Positions 25,616 through 34,996 of a DNA stretch of 64,000 bases are shown here, in pieces. This stretch comes from Bacteroidales bacterium. GTDB lineage: Bacteria > Bacteroidota > Bacteroidia > Bacteroidales > UBA3824. Within the stretch, counting starts at the first letter, position 1. Each line of letters starts with the position of its first letter. Location: the NCBI GenBank assembly GCA_017412115.1, contig JAFPYR010000096.1, positions 1 through 64,000 on the forward strand, in the 5' to 3' direction. A program made the translations under genes and the position numbers. The notes below the pieces were generated by a model that made no database searches, was not told the origin of the DNA, and was given only the letters and a program-made list of their open reading frames with translations.

Positions 25616-28600
25616 ATGTCAACAAAAGCACTATTAATAAACAGCACTGCCGGCACAAAGGAAAATCCTCAAGGTGCATGGCATCTTTTTGACCAATCAA
25701 AACCCTATATTCAAGGCATTGAAACGGGCGGTCTGACAGAAAACCTTGATGCTGAAATTCTTAACACAATGGTTTCCGGTCTGCCTAACCTTTGGGCAAG
25801 GGCGTATATGTTTAAATACGCTTTTAAATACACCAACAAAGATGCTAACATCAAGACCTCAGGTTTGATAAAATATTATGAATCGCTAATCGAAGAATGG
25901 AAAGGTTTAGCGGCTTTGATGGCAGTTTTTCCGAACAGGATTACAATTAGCAAACCTCTTTATCTTGAGGGTGTTACTGACAATATTTACGATATTGCCG
26001 CCTCTTTCGGCGATATGCTTTTTGATGACAAAGATTTGTGGGCAGACCCCAAAAAACTATCCAAACGCGAAGACGAAAGACCGTTTATCCAAATCATTTA
26101 TTATAACGGTGCAGCAGTAGGCGCAACAAGTCCGCACACATTATTTTTTACAGCCGTTGAAAACAGCGGATTCCCTGAAAGCCACGACGTTAAATGGTTC
26201 AGAAACGGCAGACTCTGCGATCCTCTGATTTACGGCGATTTAAACAGAGATTCCCTGCAAAAAATATATTTGCTAATCAACAATTTAATCGAAAAAATTC
26301 CCGATTTTGAGAAAAACATCAATTCCAACCGAGGCAAAAAAGAACCGCTTTCACTTGCCGCAGTTTACACTTTCTTAAAAAATTCTTGGGCAAAAGAAAT
26401 TCTTGAAAAAGGCGGCGAATTGGTAAAAGAAGGTGTTTTGGACTCTGAATTGGATTTTTCAGAACCGTTCAAACCGCTGTTTTCGATACGTCAGGATTTG
26501 TTTTATAAAAACGGAAGGTTTAGTTTTTCGGAAGATTTCGGCGGCGAAATCGTTGATTTACAAAAACTTTTGTTGCAAGACGAATTTTTATACTCGTTTG
26601 AACATGAGGAAGAAGACAACACCTCGGCAGAAAATGCGCCCGTATATTATTTAAAAGCATTAGACCCCTCAGACGCGGCTCATTCATGGTATTTCCCTTT
26701 ACCGCTAAGTTGTTATGGTCTTAATATTTTCAAGAACAAAATCGGCGAATTAGTAAATCCCTCAAGTGCCGACTGCCACGAATTAAGAGCGATAATAAAA
26801 GGCGGAAAAGTCTCCGTTGAACTTTATCTTCAAGTAGACGGCAGACGTCTAACTCCCGTTGTTAAGGAATACAAAATCAAATCGTTTTCGGGTGCAGCCA
26901 AAAACGTTATCATGTGGCCAGATTTTGTTTCAAAGGATTGGACGGCATATTATCTTTACAACGAATTTCCCTCAAACAACGCTGATATTAAATTTGTTCC
27001 GTTTTACAAAAAATTTTCACAAAACGGCGGTTTCGATTCGGGAGAATTTATCACTGACGAAAAAAACAATTTGGTTTATGCCGACAACCAAAGCGACGAA
27101 GTTTCAGCGCAACTGCTTGTAAGATATCCCGTTGAAATTGCCTCCGCCGACAGTACGCCTTACGAGATTCTCCGTTCCGACCAGCCCTTTGCCGGTCTTG
27201 AAATACGTTCAAGAGAAAACGGAAAAGATCGGATTGGCGGTTATCTCATCATTAAAAAATATAATGACGAATGCAAAATCAAAGATTTGTCTTACGAGAC
27301 CGGTTTTGAAAACGTAATTGTCGGAATAGATTTCGGCAGCAACAATTCCTGTCTGAGCTATTCGCCGGAAAACCGTCAAAGCGGTGTAAGCCCGATAAAA
27401 TTCTTAAACCGCAGAGTTTTTCTATGCGGTAACGAAAATTACGACATCAGACACGAAAGAACGGCTCTTAGAAACGAACTTTTGTTTTTCCAAAACGAGC
27501 CGACCTCCAACGGTCAAATAAAATCATGGGTACACGACCATGACCGAAAATACGTTCCCGAGGGCATGAGAGAAGAAGAAATTTCGGGCGGCGTACCGGT
27601 TTTTGAGCCTAACATCATAATCCATTCCATGGACGAAAGGACAATAAAAACCAATGCCGGAATACTTCACCACAATATGAAATGGCTCTCTGATGCAGAA
27701 GGCAAAGCCAAGAAAAAAGCATTTTTGAAAAGTATTTGGACGGCAGCCGTTGCGGATTTGTTCGCTGAAAGAAAAATTCCCACTGAATTAAGATGGAGTT
27801 ATCCGGGAGCTTTCAGCCGTTTTGACGTTTTGCAATATCAACAAATGTACAACGAACTGAGCAAAATTCCGCTCAAAGACCGCAGCGTGGAAGTCAGTTC
27901 AAAACCCTCAACGGAGGCTGAAGCGGTTTGCAATTACGCATTAACAAGCACCTCTCCGGATTCCAACAATATCATGTTAGGAATTGATGTCGGCGGCAGC
28001 ACCTCTGACGTTTTGCTTTTGGCAATGAACAGAGCAGAAAGGTGTTTTAAACTCGAAAAACAATCATCGCTAAGACTTGCAGCGGGAATGTTCGTAAACG
28101 TGATTTCGCAGTCTGAAGATTTCAGACGCGCGGTTTATAAATTTCACGAATCGCCGGCGTGCAAGTTTAAGGTGGCTAACATTAAAAATATCATTGACAA
28201 ACCTCAAACATCACCGTTTTATCTCAACGCTGTTTTGGACAGGCTTGAAAATGAGGAATTTAATGCTTTTTACAGCACCATAAGTCAATCCTGCCCGCAA
28301 GTTTTTGCAGTACCAGCTTACATAACGGGCTTGCTGATGTTTTATTCGGGAAAATTAGCAAGAAAAACAATAGAGGAAAACGGTTTTAATACCGTTAAAA
28401 TCATCGATTTGTTGCCATTTGGAAAGGGCGGCAGACTGTTTGACTGGTTGGACGTTTATCCCGGCAAGGAAATGGCTGCAAAATATTATAACGATTGTTT
28501 TAAAACTGGCTACTCTGAAGGCGGAGAATTGTTTACCGTTATCAAAAAAGATTCTATCAGAAAAGATAACAAAAGCGAAGTTTCGATGGGATTGTCTGCG

Positions 28601-29044
28601 GCACAAAAAGTTAAAATGGCTGATGACATTCGTGATACCTCGGATTTAATTGGCGAAGAAGGCTTTTTGTATTTTCCGCAAGGCTCCAACGAGGGAAAGA
28701 GGCTCTCTCAATTTGATATCGCAAAATCGGAATATTTGTCAGAAATGGATTTCGGCATCGAAATACCGCAAAAATTCCAAGAATTTGAAAAGTTTTTGCA
28801 GATTTTTACGGATTTCACGGGCGTTAACAACACAGGAATTTTAAGCAATTCGCTTTCGATTCAAAAACATAAAGACGACCTTGTCAGAGAGTTAAAAAAT
28901 TATATTACCAACGATTCGCAATGGCAAAAAGCTGATATTCAGCGCAGAACTTTAAACAGCGATACGTTTGATTACAGACATTCGCTTTTAGTGCTTGAAG
29001 GTATGTGCTTTTTGGAAAAATTCATCATTCCGGAAATAAAATAA
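25616..29044 (+). CDS. Very large protein with Hsp70/actin-fold ATPase domain, function unknown
   Basis: 1142 residues, no signal peptide or membrane helix. Residues 1-560 form a unique N-terminal region that I do not recognise. The C-terminal half shows actin/Hsp70/sugar-kinase nucleotide motifs: phosphate-1 IDFGSNNS (571-578) and phosphate-2 GIDVGGSTSD (789-798), with LRLAAGMFVNVI following. The gap between the two is longer than in DnaK, so the ATPase domain has large insertions. It has no DnaK-type substrate-binding domain or DnaJ/GrpE partner nearby. The following lipoprotein gene starts eight bases after the stop codon, suggesting co-transcription. Role unknown. Confidence 0.7.
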   Translation: MSTKALLINSTAGTKENPQGAWHLFDQSKPYIQGIETGGLTENLDAEILNTMVSGLPNLWARAYMFKYAFKYTNKDANIKTSGLIKYYESLIEEWKGLAALMAVFPNRITISKPLYLEGVTDNIYDIAASFGDMLFDDKDLWADPKKLSKREDERPFIQIIYYNGAAVGATSPHTLFFTAVENSGFPESHDVKWFRNGRLCDPLIYGDLNRDSLQKIYLLINNLIEKIPDFEKNINSNRGKKEPLSLAAVYTFLKNSWAKEILEKGGELVKEGVLDSELDFSEPFKPLFSIRQDLFYKNGRFSFSEDFGGEIVDLQKLLLQDEFLYSFEHEEEDNTSAENAPVYYLKALDPSDAAHSWYFPLPLSCYGLNIFKNKIGELVNPSSADCHELRAIIKGGKVSVELYLQVDGRRLTPVVKEYKIKSFSGAAKNVIMWPDFVSKDWTAYYLYNEFPSNNADIKFVPFYKKFSQNGGFDSGEFITDEKNNLVYADNQSDEVSAQLLVRYPVEIASADSTPYEILRSDQPFAGLEIRSRENGKDRIGGYLIIKKYNDECKIKDLSYETGFENVIVGIDFGSNNSCLSYSPENRQSGVSPIKFLNRRVFLCGNENYDIRHERTALRNELLFFQNEPTSNGQIKSWVHDHDRKYVPEGMREEEISGGVPVFEPNIIIHSMDERTIKTNAGILHHNMKWLSDAEGKAKKKAFLKSIWTAAVADLFAERKIPTELRWSYPGAFSRFDVLQYQQMYNELSKIPLKDRSVEVSSKPSTEAEAVCNYALTSTSPDSNNIMLGIDVGGSTSDVLLLAMNRAERCFKLEKQSSLRLAAGMFVNVISQSEDFRRAVYKFHESPACKFKVANIKNIIDKPQTSPFYLNAVLDRLENEEFNAFYSTISQSCPQVFAVPAYITGLLMFYSGKLARKTIEENGFNTVKIIDLLPFGKGGRLFDWLDVYPGKEMAAKYYNDCFKTGYSEGGELFTVIKKDSIRKDNKSEVSMGLSAAQKVKMADDIRDTSDLIGEEGFLYFPQGSNEGKRLSQFDIAKSEYLSEMDFGIEIPQKFQEFEKFLQIFTDFTGVNNTGILSNSLSIQKHKDDLVRELKNYITNDSQWQKADIQRRTLNSDTFDYRHSLLVLEGMCFLEKFIIPEIK

Positions 29045-29052
29045 AAAACGGC

Positions 29053-29925
29053 ATGAAGAAATATTTTTGTTTTTTGCTGACAGTAGTTTTACTGCTGTCG
29101 GCATGCGGAAAAAACGACAAAGAAAACAATATGCAAACTGCTAAAATCCAGTCAGTTAAAACTAAAAATTTTGAAATGCGTTATGCGTGTTTCGGCAGCG
29201 GGGAAAAGACGATTGTTCTGTTTCCGGGGCTTTATACCAAAAGTCTTATGCCGCTTGCCGAAAACGTGGCGCAATATTATGAGCGTTTTACGGCGGATTA
29301 TACGGTTTATATGTTTGACCGCGTGGAAACGCCGCCCGAAGGTTACACAATCGAAAATATGGCGGACGACAATATCAAAGTTCTTGATTCTCTGAAAATT
29401 AACAACGCCTACGTTATCGGAATTTCAATGGGCGGAATGATTGCTCAAACCGTAGCCGTAAAACGTGAGGGGCTTGTTAAAAAACTTTTTTTGGGTTCCA
29501 CGGCTTGCAAGACTGACGTAGAAAGCGAATTAGCAGTTTCCACTTGGATTTCTTTGGCGTTGAAAGGCGACGAAGAGGCTCTTAATCAAGCGTTTGCGGA
29601 AAGCGTTTACAGTGAAGGTTTTTATCAGCAATACAGAGAAGAAATTCTCTCATCGCTCAAAGGCGCGACCAAAGCGGATTTAAAGCGTTTTGCGGTGCTT
29701 GCGGGCGGCATCAAAGGTTTTGACATTTCGGCGCGGCTTTCTAAAATCAAATGTCCTGTTTTTTGTATCGGTGCTGACGGCGACAAGATTTTCGGCGCAA
29801 AACCGTCTCAGGAAATAGCCCAAAAAACTTCCGGCAAATATTTCATTTACGAAAACTACGGACATGCGGTTTACGACGAAGCCCCTGATTATTTGGAAAG
29901 AATAGAGAAGTTTTTTAAGGAATAA
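29053..29925 (+). CDS. Alpha/beta hydrolase lipoprotein
   Basis: About 290 residues. The start at 29053 was chosen because it gives a lipoprotein signal ending LLSAC at the N-terminus; an in-frame start at 29005 lies inside the previous gene. Alpha/beta-hydrolase motifs: oxyanion region VLFPGLY, nucleophile elbow GISMGG, an acid in GADGDKIFG and His in NYGHAVYDEAP near the end. Likely an esterase or related hydrolase anchored in the envelope; substrate unknown. It follows the large Hsp70-like gene by eight bases and ends at a bidirectional terminator. Confidence 0.82.
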   Translation: MKKYFCFLLTVVLLLSACGKNDKENNMQTAKIQSVKTKNFEMRYACFGSGEKTIVLFPGLYTKSLMPLAENVAQYYERFTADYTVYMFDRVETPPEGYTIENMADDNIKVLDSLKINNAYVIGISMGGMIAQTVAVKREGLVKKLFLGSTACKTDVESELAVSTWISLALKGDEEALNQAFAESVYSEGFYQQYREEILSSLKGATKADLKRFAVLAGGIKGFDISARLSKIKCPVFCIGADGDKIFGAKPSQEIAQKTSGKYFIYENYGHAVYDEAPDYLERIEKFFKE

Positions 29926-29960
29926 AAAAAGCCGCACCAAAAATGATGCGGCTTCTTTTA
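29924..29960. terminator. Bidirectional terminator
   Basis: aaaaagccgca / tgcggctttctt-type stem (29925-29936 with 29947-29958), A-run on one side and T-run on the other, between the hydrolase (+) and aldolase (-) genes. Confidence 0.8.
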
Positions 29961-29977
29961 TTTTAATTGTCAATTGA

Positions 29978-30976
29978 CTACAATTTGTCGTTAGAACCGA
30001 GAACGTTTACGATCTTGTGAATGTACATTTTCTTCATGTTTTCACGTGCAGGTTTCAAATACTGACGAGGATCGAAATGTCCGGGGTTTTCAGCCAAATA
30101 TTTTCTGATAGCAGCAGTCATAGCAAGACGAGAGTCAGAGTCGATGTTGATTTTGCAAACTGCTGATTTAGAAGCCTCGCGGAGTTGCTCTTCAGGAATA
30201 CCTACTGCATCGGGAAGTTTTCCACCGAATTTGTTGATAGTATCAACTTCGTCCTGAGGAACTGAAGAAGAACCGTGAAGAACGATCGGGAAACCGGGGA
30301 GTTTCTTTTCGATTTCGTGAAGAATATCGAATGCCAAAGGAGGAGGAACTAATTTACCGGTTTTCGGGTCTCTTGTACACTGTGCAGGAGTGAATTTGTA
30401 TGCACCGTGTGAAGTACCGATTGAAATTGCCAATGAATCGCAACCTGTTCTCTGAGAGAAATCGATAACCTCTTCGGGTTTGGTGTAGTGAGAAACAGCA
30501 GAAGAAACTTCATCTTCAACACCTGCCAAAACGCCTAATTCTGCCTCAACGGTAACATCGTATTTGTGAGCATATTCTACTACTTTGCTTGCAAGAGCGA
30601 TATTCTCTTCGTAAGGAAGTGAACTACCGTCAATCATAACTGAAGAAAAGCCCATATCAATACAATCTTTGCAGAGTTCGAATGTATCACCGTGGTCTAA
30701 GTGCAATACAATCTGAGGATTAGCACAACCTAATTCTTTAGCGTATTCTACTGCACCCTGAGCCATATAACGCAAAATAGTAGCGTTAGCATAGTTACGT
30801 GCACCTTTTGATACCTGCATGATAACAGGTGATTTTGTCTCAACGGCAGCCTGAACGATAGCCTGCATTTGCTCCATTGTGTTGAAGTTGAAAGCCGGAA
30901 TTGCATATCCGCCTTTAACTGCTTTGGCAAACATTTCTCTTGTGTTTACCAAACCTAATTCTTTGTATGATACCAT
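29978..30976 (-). CDS. fba: Class II fructose-bisphosphate aldolase
   Basis: 332 residues, class II (Zn) type. Asp94 and His95 in LHLDHGD are the catalytic acid and a zinc ligand; VEAELGVLAG and the HGSSSVP motif supply further active-site residues. Cleaves fructose-1,6-bisphosphate in glycolysis. The gene follows a small STAS-like gene by 35 bases on the same strand and may be co-transcribed with it. Confidence 0.96.
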   Translation of the reverse strand: MVSYKELGLVNTREMFAKAVKGGYAIPAFNFNTMEQMQAIVQAAVETKSPVIMQVSKGARNYANATILRYMAQGAVEYAKELGCANPQIVLHLDHGDTFELCKDCIDMGFSSVMIDGSSLPYEENIALASKVVEYAHKYDVTVEAELGVLAGVEDEVSSAVSHYTKPEEVIDFSQRTGCDSLAISIGTSHGAYKFTPAQCTRDPKTGKLVPPPLAFDILHEIEKKLPGFPIVLHGSSSVPQDEVDTINKFGGKLPDAVGIPEEQLREASKSAVCKINIDSDSRLAMTAAIRKYLAENPGHFDPRQYLKPARENMKKMYIHKIVNVLGSNDKL

Positions 30977-31011
30977 AATAATTTTTGTATATTAGAATTT
31001 TTACGTTTTTT

Positions 31012-31422
31012 TTATTCATCAAAAAGATATTTCCAAGCCTTGTCAAAATCATTGAAATAATCATAATCATATTCTGAATCTATTTCATTGATAGTCTGTT
31101 CATTGCTAAGGCGTACTATATAATCAGCCGGCATTACGATTGCTGTTTTCTTAACATTAGCCTGCCCTACCGCATCAACAAGAACTTTTGCAATATATTC
31201 TTGTATATCAATAGTATAAACTACACCTCTTTTTCTTTGGTCTGCTAAGTAATAGTCAGCATCATATTCTATGATAAAGTCTGCTATTTGTTTGTTAATT
31301 TGTTTAATTTCTTCTTTTGACAATACCGCCTTAAAACTTTCGGGCTTCCACTCCGTCCAAATCATCTTTTTTTCTTCGTCAAAAGTAATTTTCAGCAGCT
31401 CATCGTCTCTTAAAATTTTCAT
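31012..31422 (-). CDS. Small protein, possibly STAS/SpoIIAA-like
   Basis: 136 residues, cytoplasmic. Two N-terminal beta-strands (LLKITFDEEKKMIWTEW), a helix, a strand with YYLADQRKRG, helix, strand (KKTAIVMP) and a C-terminal NDFDKAWKYLF helix: this order of strands and helices and the ending resemble SpoIIAA-like STAS domains. I cannot name a family with certainty. If it is a STAS protein it would be a natural target type for the SpoIIE phosphatases in this genome (inference). Confidence 0.5.
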   Translation of the reverse strand: MKILRDDELLKITFDEEKKMIWTEWKPESFKAVLSKEEIKQINKQIADFIIEYDADYYLADQRKRGVVYTIDIQEYIAKVLVDAVGQANVKKTAIVMPADYIVRLSNEQTINEIDSEYDYDYFNDFDKAWKYLFDE

Positions 31423-31512
31423 AGTAAAAAAGTAATTTTAATTTTGACAAAATTATGAAAAGAAAATAATATCTGCAAATTTTTTTCCGTTTTATTTTTG
31501 CTTAAATCTTCT

Positions 31513-31520
31513 TAATTTTG
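31513..31520 (+). promoter_or_regulatory. -7 box of the aguB promoter
   Basis: TAATTTTG, 32 bases before the aguB start. The upstream region is T-rich (TTTTATTTTTG) but no TTTG sits at the ideal 19-base spacing. Confidence 0.5.
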
Positions 31521-31552
31521 CACCCAAAAAAATTAAACATAATTTAAAAAAA

Positions 31553-32431
31553 ATGTACAAAATAGCTATTTTACAACTCAATCTCGATTCTGACAGAGAT
31601 ACAAATATGAAAAAAGCAACCGAATATATTACGGAGGCTTCCAAAAACGGAGCTAACGTTATTTGCTTGCCCGAACTTTATTCTTCATTTTATTTTTGTC
31701 AGAGAGAAAACCCCGATTATTTTGATTTTGCAGAGCCTGTGGAGGGAGTTTCATTCAAACATTTTTCGGCTTTGGCAAAATCTTTAGGCTCGGTTTTAAT
31801 AGTTCCGTTTTTTGAAAAACGCGACAAAGGCGTTTATCACAATTCGGCAATGATGTTGGATTCTGACGGTTCGAGAGCCGGTCTTTACCGCAAAATGCAC
31901 ATTCCTGACGACCCGTGTTATTACGAAAAATTTTATTTCAATCCGGGAGATTTAGGATTCAAGGCCTTTGACAACAAATTCGGAAGACAAGGTATTTTGA
32001 TTTGTTGGGATCAATGGTTTTCGGAAGGTGCACGTTTAACGGCAATGCAAGGTGCTGAAGTTTTGTTTTATCCGACAGCCATCGGTTGGCATCCTTACGA
32101 AAAAGGCGAAGAAGGCGACCGTCAGAGAGAGGCTTGGATTACGGTTCAAAGAGGACACGCCGTTGCCAACGGAATTTATGTGGCCTCTGTCAACAGAACG
32201 GGTTTTGAAAAGCACGAAACGACCGAAGAAAGCGGTATTGACTTTTGGGGTAGTTCATTTATTGCCGGACCTCAGGGTGAAATTATCGCTCAGGCATCAA
32301 CCGACAAAGAAGAAATTCTTTATGCCGACATCGATTTGAAAAGGTTGGAAAACGTCCGCCGCAATTGGCCGTTCTTCCGCGACCGCAGAACCGATTTTTA
32401 CGGCGGAATAACCGAAAAATGGGGCAGATAA
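31553..32431 (+). CDS. aguB: N-carbamoylputrescine amidohydrolase
   Basis: 292 residues, nitrilase/carbon-nitrogen hydrolase fold. Catalytic triad Glu41 (CLPELY), Lys114 (YRKMHIPDDP) and Cys151 (LICWDQW). The closest family pattern, including HIPDDPCYYEKFYFNPGD and AIGWHP, is N-carbamoylputrescine amidase, the last step from agmatine to putrescine. Its usual partner, agmatine deiminase, is not in the window. Single gene ended by a terminator shared with wzc. Confidence 0.92.
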   Translation: MYKIAILQLNLDSDRDTNMKKATEYITEASKNGANVICLPELYSSFYFCQRENPDYFDFAEPVEGVSFKHFSALAKSLGSVLIVPFFEKRDKGVYHNSAMMLDSDGSRAGLYRKMHIPDDPCYYEKFYFNPGDLGFKAFDNKFGRQGILICWDQWFSEGARLTAMQGAEVLFYPTAIGWHPYEKGEEGDRQREAWITVQRGHAVANGIYVASVNRTGFEKHETTEESGIDFWGSSFIAGPQGEIIAQASTDKEEILYADIDLKRLENVRRNWPFFRDRRTDFYGGITEKWGR

Positions 32432-32447
32432 GTTTTTTATCTCACAA

Positions 32448-32493
32448 TAAAAAAGAGGTTCGTTTTTTTTAACTTTACGAACCTCTTTTTTTT
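32448..32493. terminator. Bidirectional terminator
   Basis: aaaaagaggttcg / cgaacctcttttt stem with 15-base loop between aguB (+) and the Wzc-like gene (-). Confidence 0.85.
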
Positions 32494-32494
32494 A

Positions 32495-34966
32495 TTAATC
32501 ATCATCGCGATACATTTCACTCTTGCCTCCGTAACCATAGCCGTAACCATAACCGTAGCCATAGCCGTAACCATAACCGTAGCCATAGCCGTAACGTCCG
32601 TTCGCAATTTTTGAACCATTGAGCAACAATGAAATATTAGGCAATTTATGCTCGCTATAAAACTGTTCGATAACCGGCAACATACTTTTGTCCAACAGAC
32701 CTACCCTGACGATAAAAAGCGAAGCGTCAGCATGACGGGCAATAATACTCGTATCAGCCACAACATCAATAGGCGGACAGTCAAGTATAACCATATCATA
32801 AATCTGTTTCATCTCCGCCAGCATTTTTTCAAACTCAGGCAGATAGAGAAGTTCTGAGGGATTGGGCGGAATAACACCGGCCGGCATCATATCAAGATTT
32901 TCAGCCAACGGATGTATAAGTTTTTTCCAATCCGGATCATAACCAGCCAAATAAGTAGAAACTCCGGTCTTAGGATTATCAACAGCGGCACTTGATTGAG
33001 CCTTGCGCAAGTCAAGGTCCACAATGATAACTTTCTTCCCCTTCAGGGCAAAGGACGCACTTAAATTCAAAGAAATAAAAGACTTACCACTATTCTGAAT
33101 AAGAGAAGTAACAAGCATTATTTCGCTATTTCTGGAGATATTGATAAATTCCAAATTACTCCTTACGACACGAAACGCCTCGTTTGTCAGATTTTTAGAA
33201 TTTTTCTTGACCACAAGTCTCCTTAAATCAACATTAGAATCTTCCTTAATCTTTAAGAATTTCCAAAATCCCTTTCTATGAATCCTTGTATGCTGAGGAA
33301 TTTCCCCGACAAAAGGAATCGTCATGCCCTCCAAATCCTTTCTCGAACGGATTTTTGTGTTGTTAATCTCCAACAAAGATATAATTCCCAACGGAATAAT
33401 CAGCGACAAGATAAACGCAATAGCAATAATTTTTAATTTTTGTGGTTTTGTAGCTGACATTTTTCCCATAGGCGGAGTTATAAGCCTTGTATTATAAGCC
33501 GAAAACGCTTGTGACAACTCGTTCTCTTCCCGTTTCTGCAAAAGATAAAGATAAAGCGACTCTTTAACTTTCTGCTGACGGAGTATTCCCAAAAGATCTT
33601 TTGCCTTGCCCGGGTTTGAAGAAATTTGAGAAAGACTCTTGTCAAGATTTTTCTGCAAGGATTTTACTTGAGAAGATATATACTTAATTTGATTGTCAAT
33701 AGAGCCAAGCAAAGAAGATTTCAAATCCGTAATCTTTCTATCCAAATCAATAACAAGCGGATTCTTTTCCGAAGAAGAAGATACCAAAGAATTCCTCTGA
33801 AGTATGCACGTATTGTAGTCTGTAATCTGCTTTTCGGTTGTAGAATTTCCGCTGCCAGAATAAACAGGAAGAAGTTCGTTCTTTTTGGACGTATCAGAGA
33901 TATACTCTCTAACAGTTTGAGCCATTGCAATCTGCGTATTGAGCATTATAATCTGATTGTTGATGTTGTTGGCCTGAGTGTAAAACAAATCATTTGATTT
34001 TTCAACATCAGGCAAAAGATTGACACTCTTAAAATGAGATACATCACTATCCACAATTCCAAGTTCTTTTTCTATGATTTCAAGTCGCTCGTTGATAAAA
34101 TGAGAAGTTCCTATTGCAACTTGATTCTTGTCCTCAATCCATTTCTCATTGTAGACTTGCATCATTGTATTCAAAAAATCCTCTGCCCTCTGAATACTTT
34201 CATCATCAATCATAAGAGATATAACCGAGGATTTTTTATCGTTTAAATCCACTGAAAACTTGGACGAATATTTCAACATCGCATCCCTTATAGGAATGTG
34301 CTTTACGAAAATCTTTTTCGGCTCCCTCAATTTGTTAAAAGCCATAGTCGAGGAAATGAGAATTCTTCCTATCGGAGTCTCAACCTCTTGTCCGACCATG
34401 CCGTCCACTACAGAACCATCAGTCAACAAAAATTCTTTTTTCCAAAAATCCGTCAAATAAAAACTTCCGTCAGGAGAAATCACAACCGTAAAACTTTCAC
34501 GCGAAAACTCACCTATATCACATAAAAGTGCCTGAATAGGCAACGAATCTCCGTAAATAACCTCTTTCGTATACCTTCCTTGAACGTAATAGTCATAATC
34601 CAAATGAAGACGTTTAACAACTTCCATCGCCAAAATCGGAGATTGCAAAACGTTAAGTTCATTGTAAACAGAATAAGAAGACTCAAACACTCCCATTTCA
34701 GCAAAAGAATTCAATTGCGAATTGAAAGATGATGTCTTGCCGCCAGATTCTTTGATAAGAAAAGTAGCTGTACGGGTATAAATTTTCGGTGTCAGCATCA
34801 GATAAAATATTGTCAGCGACATAACAATTAGCACCGAAATCATAAACAGCCACCATTTCGATATACAAGCTCCGATTATAGCCTGAATATCTAAAACATT
34901 ATCATATTTGTTTTCCACCGCCGCAACAGGCTGTTGAAACTCTGCGGTATTATGCTCTATTGCCAT
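32495..34966 (-). CDS. wzc: Wzc-like polysaccharide co-polymerase / BY-type tyrosine autokinase
   Basis: 823 residues. N-terminal Wzz domain with a first membrane helix (about 35-58), a long periplasmic coiled-coil region, a second helix (about 515-540), then the BY-kinase: Walker A IQNSGKS (Lys628), Walker A' VDLDLRK (Asp650, Asp652) and Walker B VILDCPP (Asp729). The tail is eleven Tyr-Gly pairs (792-813), then Gly-Lys-Ser and EMYRDDD: a Tyr cluster of the kind phosphorylated in Wzc, but in an unusually regular form. It controls chain length and export of capsule or exopolysaccharide. Partner Wza-like gene lies 30 bases upstream; no sugar-transferase genes or phosphatase adjoin. Confidence 0.92.
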   Translation of the reverse strand: MAIEHNTAEFQQPVAAVENKYDNVLDIQAIIGACISKWWLFMISVLIVMSLTIFYLMLTPKIYTRTATFLIKESGGKTSSFNSQLNSFAEMGVFESSYSVYNELNVLQSPILAMEVVKRLHLDYDYYVQGRYTKEVIYGDSLPIQALLCDIGEFSRESFTVVISPDGSFYLTDFWKKEFLLTDGSVVDGMVGQEVETPIGRILISSTMAFNKLREPKKIFVKHIPIRDAMLKYSSKFSVDLNDKKSSVISLMIDDESIQRAEDFLNTMMQVYNEKWIEDKNQVAIGTSHFINERLEIIEKELGIVDSDVSHFKSVNLLPDVEKSNDLFYTQANNINNQIIMLNTQIAMAQTVREYISDTSKKNELLPVYSGSGNSTTEKQITDYNTCILQRNSLVSSSSEKNPLVIDLDRKITDLKSSLLGSIDNQIKYISSQVKSLQKNLDKSLSQISSNPGKAKDLLGILRQQKVKESLYLYLLQKREENELSQAFSAYNTRLITPPMGKMSATKPQKLKIIAIAFILSLIIPLGIISLLEINNTKIRSRKDLEGMTIPFVGEIPQHTRIHRKGFWKFLKIKEDSNVDLRRLVVKKNSKNLTNEAFRVVRSNLEFINISRNSEIMLVTSLIQNSGKSFISLNLSASFALKGKKVIIVDLDLRKAQSSAAVDNPKTGVSTYLAGYDPDWKKLIHPLAENLDMMPAGVIPPNPSELLYLPEFEKMLAEMKQIYDMVILDCPPIDVVADTSIIARHADASLFIVRVGLLDKSMLPVIEQFYSEHKLPNISLLLNGSKIANGRYGYGYGYGYGYGYGYGYGYGYGGKSEMYRDDD
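32531..32593 (-). repeat. Tyr-Gly coding tandem repeat with 24-bp higher-order unit
   Basis: Eleven Tyr codons alternate with Gly codons (6-bp unit). Codon choice shows a longer period: the 24 bases at 32543-32566 are repeated exactly at 32567-32590. This points to duplication by slippage or unequal exchange, in the reading frame of the Wzc C-terminus. Confidence 0.95.
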
Positions 34967-34996
34967 TTCTTAAAAAATTTCTTTTAGAAAAAAAAC

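Noticed and set aside
32529..32597. Short regular repeats considered as a CRISPR or DNA repeat element
   Set aside because: The repeats are contiguous, 6/24 bp, and lie in frame inside the Wzc gene; there are no spacers.
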